64,000 bases of DNA from CAYNEO01 sp964396245 (GTDB lineage Bacteria; Zixibacteria; MSB-5A5; GN15; FEB-12), in NCBI GenBank assembly GCA_964396245.1, contig CAYNEO010000015.1, positions 1 through 64,000 on the forward strand, read 5' to 3'. Under the pieces are notes generated by a model, which searched no databases, was not told where the DNA came from, and worked only from the letters and a program-made list of their open reading frames with translations. The position numbers and the translations under genes were made by a program. Position 1 is the first letter of the stretch; each line of letters opens with the position of its first letter. This document shows, piece after piece, positions 59,652-64,000 of this stretch.

Positions 59652-60923
59652 TCAAAACTCCACTATCCCTTCCGAGGGCTGTGCATTTTCATATACGGAT
59701 CTCAGTACAGCTTCCTCACATTCGGACAAGGTACAGTTTCTACGCTCGGCCGCCCGCCGTGCTGTCACCATTGCTTTCTCGAATTCATATCCGACATAAT
59801 TGCCCGTATTGCCCCACTGGAACGGTGGAACCTCCTTGTCCGATATCAAGCTTCCGCCGAACAGGTTACAGCAAACCCCGATATTTATTCCCGTTGTCAG
59901 GAGTGTCCCGATACCGAATTTAGTGTGATCACCGATAAACGATCCGACTTTCATCATACCGGTATCGATCGACTCACCGTTGAGACTCACGCGGATGTTC
60001 GAGTAGTTGTTTTTCAAGTCGGAGTTGGTCGTCATGGCGCCGAAATTGACCCACTGGCCGACATAGCTGTGGCCGATGAATCCGGCATGGTACTTGTTTA
60101 CATAGGCGTGGAAAACCGACTCTTCGATCTCACCTCCCACCCGGCAGGTATGGCCAATTGAGGAAGCGGTGACCTTACCCGCAAGAACAACCGAATTGGG
60201 TCCGATGTAGCATGGACCATAAATTGCGGCGTGCGGTTCGATTCTTGTATTCTGGCCGACATACACCGGCCCCCTGGTGGCGTCGATTACCGCCCCCGGC
60301 ATTACCTCAACGTCATTTTCCAGCAATACGAGTTCTTGATTCAGGACATATGCACCGCTGTGGACCGAAACCCGTGAAGGCCTCCTGTAGTTCTCCCGGA
60401 CTGTCTCAAAGTCCCGCACGATCTCCGCTTCGATGTCGGCCATGATTTCCCACGGATAGTGGTACAGCGTCGCGGATGTCTCAAAATCCGGTATGTCCTT
60501 ACGCTCCGCCTGGAATTGATCCAGATACTCCTTTGGCGTTGCCAGCTTCGGAATCGACTCGACTGATTCACGCTTGAAGATCACGCCGACCGTCTCGTCA
60601 CCGTTATGAAATACCGTCGTCAACCGCGACTCTGCGACCAGTTGAGCCAGATTGCCAAACTTGCGGATACGCCCGTTGAGAAAGAGCACATCTTCGTAGT
60701 TGCGCTGGATCATGCCGAGGGGAAAATCATGATGCTGTTCGGCGATCAGCGGTCCGATCTGATCCCGCGCCGCGAAGCTTATGTCCGATTCGGGGAAATA
60801 CCACGTCGCTCGCCGGAATAGAGGGTAAATACCCGCCCGAAGCAGGTAAACCGGTCTCAGGTAAGTCAGCGGGAAGAACTGGGTGAACTTACTGTCCTCG
60901 TATATACAAATCCCTATGGGCAT
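59652..60923 (-). CDS. sugar nucleotidyltransferase with left-handed beta-helix (GlmU-like)
   Basis: The 423-residue product has a nucleotidyltransferase-like N-terminal domain (about 1-190) of the divergent GlmU_N type found in Bacteroidetes and allied phyla, with FTQFFPLTYLRPVYLLRAG at its start. The C-terminal half (about 200-380) is a left-handed beta-helix of hexapeptide units (GPVYVGQNTRIEPHAAIYGPCYIGPNSVV). It probably makes UDP- or other nucleotide sugars, and acetyl transfer is possible. The classic GxGTRM loop is missing, as in relatives of this divergent group. It lies 88 bases before galT. Confidence 0.8.
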   Translation of the reverse strand: MPIGICIYEDSKFTQFFPLTYLRPVYLLRAGIYPLFRRATWYFPESDISFAARDQIGPLIAEQHHDFPLGMIQRNYEDVLFLNGRIRKFGNLAQLVAESRLTTVFHNGDETVGVIFKRESVESIPKLATPKEYLDQFQAERKDIPDFETSATLYHYPWEIMADIEAEIVRDFETVRENYRRPSRVSVHSGAYVLNQELVLLENDVEVMPGAVIDATRGPVYVGQNTRIEPHAAIYGPCYIGPNSVVLAGKVTASSIGHTCRVGGEIEESVFHAYVNKYHAGFIGHSYVGQWVNFGAMTTNSDLKNNYSNIRVSLNGESIDTGMMKVGSFIGDHTKFGIGTLLTTGINIGVCCNLFGGSLISDKEVPPFQWGNTGNYVGYEFEKAMVTARRAAERRNCTLSECEEAVLRSVYENAQPSEGIVEF

Positions 60924-61111
60924 CGCAATTCCTCTGCCAGTGTCTGTTTAGGTGTATTTTCTGCTATATCGGCGTATTTGACTCTTCACCTGACTCCGTA
61001 TCGGCTCCCCGTGTCCGGTAAAGATCGCAGACTTGTTCTTGCGGATCAAGTTTTTTCAGGATGCAGACCAAACCGCCCGACCAGATTTCCTCCTCTCCCC
61101 CAAATCGAACC

Positions 61112-61672
61112 CTACGCCGTAATTCGCCACTTCTTTGCCAGTTCCAAGGCCGTGTCTTTATGGCCAAGATATTCAGCCATAGCCAGCCCAAACCGCAAAG
61201 CCGCCCCCGGCCCCATGGCAGTGATAAGGTTGCCGTCGACCGTAACGGCTTCATCGGTGAGTTTCGCTCCGCCGGCCGCAAGTTTCTCATTGAACACGGG
61301 ATCTCCGGTTGCGCGGCGGCCGGCCACAACGCCCGCGGCTTCCGCCAGAACATGGCTCGGCGACGCACAGATAGCCGCAACCATTCGGCCTTCATCGAAG
61401 TGCCTTTTCGTGAGTTCAATGACCCTCGGACTGGCCGCAAGAGCTTGCGCGTTTTTGGTTCCCCCGGGAAAGACGATTCCATCGTAGAGGTCGTCGGCCC
61501 CGTCGATCGATATATTTGTTCCGATTGTATTGCCGTAAGCACCCTTCACCGGCCCCTTTTTCAGTCCCGCAACAGTGACATCGACTCCGGCCCGGTTCAG
61601 GACGTCTATGGCCGCGACCGCCTCTACATCCTCGCATCCATCCGCTATCACGACAAGAACTCTCTTAGCCAT
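61112..61672 (-). CDS. DJ-1/PfpI family protein
   Basis: The 186-residue product (ATG at 61672, with AAGGAG ahead) belongs to the DJ-1/ThiJ/PfpI group. It has Glu in ADGCEDVEAVA (about residue 14-17), the nucleophilic Cys in MVAAICASPSHVLAEAG (about 105) and FPGGTKNAQAL. Close relatives include the human DJ-1/YajL branch, which are chaperones or deglycases acting on glyoxal adducts. It is a single gene between the sugar run and the pyrophosphatase gene. Confidence 0.9.
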   Translation of the reverse strand: MAKRVLVVIADGCEDVEAVAAIDVLNRAGVDVTVAGLKKGPVKGAYGNTIGTNISIDGADDLYDGIVFPGGTKNAQALAASPRVIELTKRHFDEGRMVAAICASPSHVLAEAAGVVAGRRATGDPVFNEKLAAGGAKLTDEAVTVDGNLITAMGPGAALRFGLAMAEYLGHKDTALELAKKWRITA

Positions 61673-61725
61673 CAAAATCTCCTTCCTGAGCGGACATTCC
61701 TTTCACTCCGATAACCGGCAGAGGT

Positions 61726-62235
61726 TCATTGCTTGATTGACTGGCGGTACCGTTCCTGTGATTCCTTGATCACCTTGATCGCGGCCTCTCGGTCACGCCA
61801 TCCTTCGACACCGGTTTTCTTCTTTTCCAACTCCTTATAGATCTGGAAGAAATTCTCGATCTCTTTGAGCAGGTGGCTCGGCACCTGATCGAGTGTTTCG
61901 ATTTCGTTCCACATCGGATCACCAATCGGAATGCAGAGGATTTTTTCATCGGAGCCTTTTTCATCCCACATTTTGAACAGACCGACCGGCTTAGCTTCTA
62001 TCAAGCAGCCCGGGAATGTCGGTTCCCAGACGAGCACCAGCGCATCGAGCGGGTCGCCGTCAGGGGCAATCGTATTCATGATAAAACCGTAATCACTCGG
62101 GTAGTGCACGGCCGAGAAGAGCATGCGGTCAAAGCGTATCAACTGGCGTCTGGGATCGAACTCGTACTTATTGCGACTCCCCTTGTGTATCTCGACGAGG
62201 ACTTCAACCGTCATCGACTCATTGTCAGAGGCCAC
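61726..62235 (-). CDS. ppa: inorganic pyrophosphatase (family I)
   Basis: The enzyme hydrolyses pyrophosphate and so pulls biosynthetic reactions forward. The 169-residue product has the family I signature GDPLDALVL (about 61-69) and YPSDYGFI before it. The start is a GTG at 62235 with AAAGGAG ahead; an internal ATG seven residues on is possible. It is shorter at the N-terminus than E. coli Ppa and has the Lys/Glu-rich C-terminal helix. The gap upstream (62236-62481) holds no gene but has a hairpin (GGCTC/GAGCC around CGCATCCACCTGGTGCG). Confidence 0.93.
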   Translation of the reverse strand: MASDNESMTVEVLVEIHKGSRNKYEFDPRRQLIRFDRMLFSAVHYPSDYGFIMNTIAPDGDPLDALVLVWEPTFPGCLIEAKPVGLFKMWDEKGSDEKILCIPIGDPMWNEIETLDQVPSHLLKEIENFFQIYKELEKKKTGVEGWRDREAAIKVIKESQERYRQSIKQ

Positions 62236-62481
62236 CGGCGACTCCTTTGTTTCGGGAATAATGTCTGGTGAGCCCCTATAACACCGGGGTCAGGCTCGCG
62301 GTTTCCGAGTTCGCATCCACCTGGTGCGATGAGCCGATTGGCGCCTGCCCGATCTCGTGATGACGACAGCCTGCGGTCAGACGGAACCAGTGCCGTATTA
62401 TGAGGTAGGAGCCGACCGGTTTACCCCATTCAGACTTCGCTTAGCAACGGTTCGGCCCGAACGTATGTGCAAGGCGTCAAG

Positions 62482-64000
62482 TTAGGGGGACACTTCCACC
62501 GGCGACCCTTCTTCCGTAGACTCGTCCTGCTGCTGTCCGGGTTGGCCGCAGATCGAATTCATGGCCGACACCATACGTTCATCCATGTCGAGCCGCTCCG
62601 GAGGTAAGACTTTGAAAGCCCGTTGGCGTACCTCCCAACATGCCGCCCTGTCTCCCTCGCGCGCCTCCACATCCGCCAGGATGATAAATGCTTTGAACAG
62701 GCTCACTCCGAAGTTCCGGCTCGCCATATCCAGCGGGAGCGTCGGATCAGCATACCCATCGTAGATGTACTGATCAAATAGGTTGCCGCGCAGAACGGCT
62801 TTGTCGATGTCCGCCGAGCTGGCCGGCACCAGGCGCATGGTAAGACCTTCGTACTGAAGGTGCGGAGACAACCAGGAGTAGTTGCTGGAAAAATATATCG
62901 GCCGACGCCAGTTATTTGCGCGGATCAAATCCAGCAATACCTGGTCCTGAATGAGAAGGTACTGATTGCCTGCGGTCGGCGGCACTCGAATCAGGAGTGA
63001 TTCCGGTAACGGCTCCGGAGCGAGCGTATCCGTGTCCGCAAGGGCCACAGGAGGCAACGCCACAGCAACGGTGGTGTCGGACCACGGCCTTATAGAAAGC
63101 GACGCCATCTCCTGCGGCGTCAGCATTGTCGGGTAGTTGCTGTCACGCTCCATCACCTGCTGCCTGAACCAGGTTGTATTCGACAGCGGAAGATTGATGA
63201 TCGTTACATCGGGGCGGGCGCCCACCGCGCCTTGCATATAGAAAAGCGGATAGGTGTCGTTGTCGCCGAAAGTAAACAGGATGGTATTGTCGGGCAGTGT
63301 CCTGAAAATGTTCGCCGCCGTATCTCGGGCAAACGTGTTGCGAGAACCGTCGACCGCCCGATAGTTCGTGAGGAACTGTGACCCGGCCGAACCAAGCAGA
63401 ACAACCGCCACACCGGCGGCAACTGCCCAGCCGTACTTATCGACCTTCTGCCGTATCAGTTGAGCGAGGAAACCGGCCCCGAATGCTATGTAGACGCCAA
63501 AGATGATGAATGACGGCAGGTAGTGCCGGTCGAGCGACCTGAAGAAACCTTCAGTCACGTTGAAATAGAAAACCGCGCCGAGACTGGCGGCGAGGAAAAG
63601 GAGCGTGAAGGCCAGGCCAAGGCGCCAGCGTTTTACCCATAGACCGACGAATCCGATAAGCCCCAGCAGACCCGGGAGCAAACCGGCGATCCAGAGTCGG
63701 CCGTGAATATTCAGGAAATTGGCTGAGAAGATATCGACGTATTCCTTCACCTGGTAGCCCCAGAAAGGCGCTTTTCTTGGGAAGAGGTTGACCAGGAAAC
63801 TGCCGCCGTACTGCTTGACCGAAATGTAATCCCAGAAAGCGCCCAGGCTCGACGGATTTCCGATGTTCAGGTACGGGTCGCGCATGGCAATCGGCATCAG
63901 GAAGAAGCTGACTGCCAGCCCCAGCACAAGCCCAATCGCCCCGCCGGCCCAGTAGTCTCCGGAGATGATGATTTTCGGGCGACGAACCAGCATGGCCGGC
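62482..64000 (-). CDS. DUF2723/TMEM260-like membrane glycosyltransferase, N-terminus cut by window end
   Basis: The reading frame runs open to the right edge of the window, so the first helices and the DGGEF-like catalytic loop are not seen. The visible 505 residues have about eight membrane segments and, near the middle, TLPDNTILFTFGDNDTYPLFYMQ and GARPDVTIINLPLSNTTWF, phrases typical of the DUF2723 family. This family is related to protein O-mannosyltransferases. The C-terminal third is soluble. An internal ATG at 63993 is not the true start. It is the third PMT-like protein in the window. Confidence 0.8.
   Translation of the reverse strand, partial: PAMLVRRPKIIISGDYWAGGAIGLVLGLAVSFFLMPIAMRDPYLNIGNPSSLGAFWDYISVKQYGGSFLVNLFPRKAPFWGYQVKEYVDIFSANFLNIHGRLWIAGLLPGLLGLIGFVGLWVKRWRLGLAFTLLFLAASLGAVFYFNVTEGFFRSLDRHYLPSFIIFGVYIAFGAGFLAQLIRQKVDKYGWAVAAGVAVVLLGSAGSQFLTNYRAVDGSRNTFARDTAANIFRTLPDNTILFTFGDNDTYPLFYMQGAVGARPDVTIINLPLSNTTWFRQQVMERDSNYPTMLTPQEMASLSIRPWSDTTVAVALPPVALADTDTLAPEPLPESLLIRVPPTAGNQYLLIQDQVLLDLIRANNWRRPIYFSSNYSWLSPHLQYEGLTMRLVPASSADIDKAVLRGNLFDQYIYDGYADPTLPLDMASRNFGVSLFKAFIILADVEAREGDRAACWEVRQRAFKVLPPERLDMDERMVSAMNSICGQPGQQQDESTEEGSPVEVSP

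Overview
The window looks like part of a chromosome scaffold from an uncultured Gram-negative bacterium of the FCB superphylum; candidate phylum Zixibacteria or a close relative is my best guess. The sequence gives four reasons: an outer-membrane lipid-trafficking set (mlaE-mlaF-mlaD), an LPS-core/lipid A export operon, lipoproteins and a two-domain phospho-signalling style typical of diderms, and secreted proteins that carry a C-terminal Por/type IX-like sorting domain, cohesin-like and dockerin domains. A run of exactly 100 N inside an ABC exporter (22495-22594) shows it is a scaffolded, probably metagenomic, assembly. The taxonomic call is inference.

Layout. 1-2580 (minus): mlaE-mlaF-mlaD behind a good sigma70-type promoter. 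2714-3754: a ThiI/MnmA-like tRNA thiolation ATPase. 4192-5001 (minus): secreted cohesin-like protein with a type IX sorting domain. 5588-9807 (plus): OPT transporter and a GT39-like/TPR membrane protein. 9816-14038 (minus): five tightly packed genes (TPR protein, SO_0444-type metal permease, ComF, XerC/D, degenerate receiver-GGDEF). 14236-15945: M28 peptidase with PDZ. 16028-23561 (minus): six overlapping genes, msbA-like exporter, GT4, GT9, GT2, GT9 and bifunctional Rel, so envelope sugar assembly and the stringent-response enzyme share one transcript. 23641-27166 (minus): metallo-hydrolase, PHP phosphatase, DNA-3-methyladenine glycosylase, site-2 protease, lipoprotein. 27342-35646 (plus): prfB with its programmed frameshift, then central carbon genes (pta, aminotransferase, pckA, FmdB zinc ribbon, GlcD-like oxidase, a eukaryote-like citrate synthase with a CRP-type palindrome in its leader). 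35697-39733 (minus): two tandem histidine kinases. 40277-41734 (minus): RskA-like lipoprotein. 41930-47010 (plus): Pro-rich TM/PEGA/TPR protein, two-CW protein, S9 peptidase. 47100-49460: SPOR lipoprotein, cysteine synthase-like enzyme, DUF1573 protein. 49519-49670: a strong candidate for an undescribed small RNA. 49765-54549 (minus): ferredoxin and a 1428-residue secreted beta-helix/C39-like/TSP3/dockerin protein. 54919-55074: tRNA-Cys and tRNA-Gly. 55164-64000 (minus): membrane glycosyltransferases, glgA, galT, a sugar nucleotidyltransferase, DJ-1/PfpI protein, pyrophosphatase.

Promoters that can be read by eye (upstream of mlaE, the M28 peptidase, prfB, gltA, the small RNA, the tRNAs and the RskA-like gene) match TTGACA-N15-17-TATAAT, so housekeeping transcription looks canonical and not of the Bacteroidetes TAnnTTTG type. 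No CRISPR array, insertion sequence, integrated phage or rRNA gene is visible. The most novel-looking items are the 49.5 kb small RNA candidate, the branched inverted-repeat element at 39.8 kb, the beta-helix/cysteine-protease/double-dockerin protein, and the Pro-rich PEGA/TPR protein paired with a two-CW protein.
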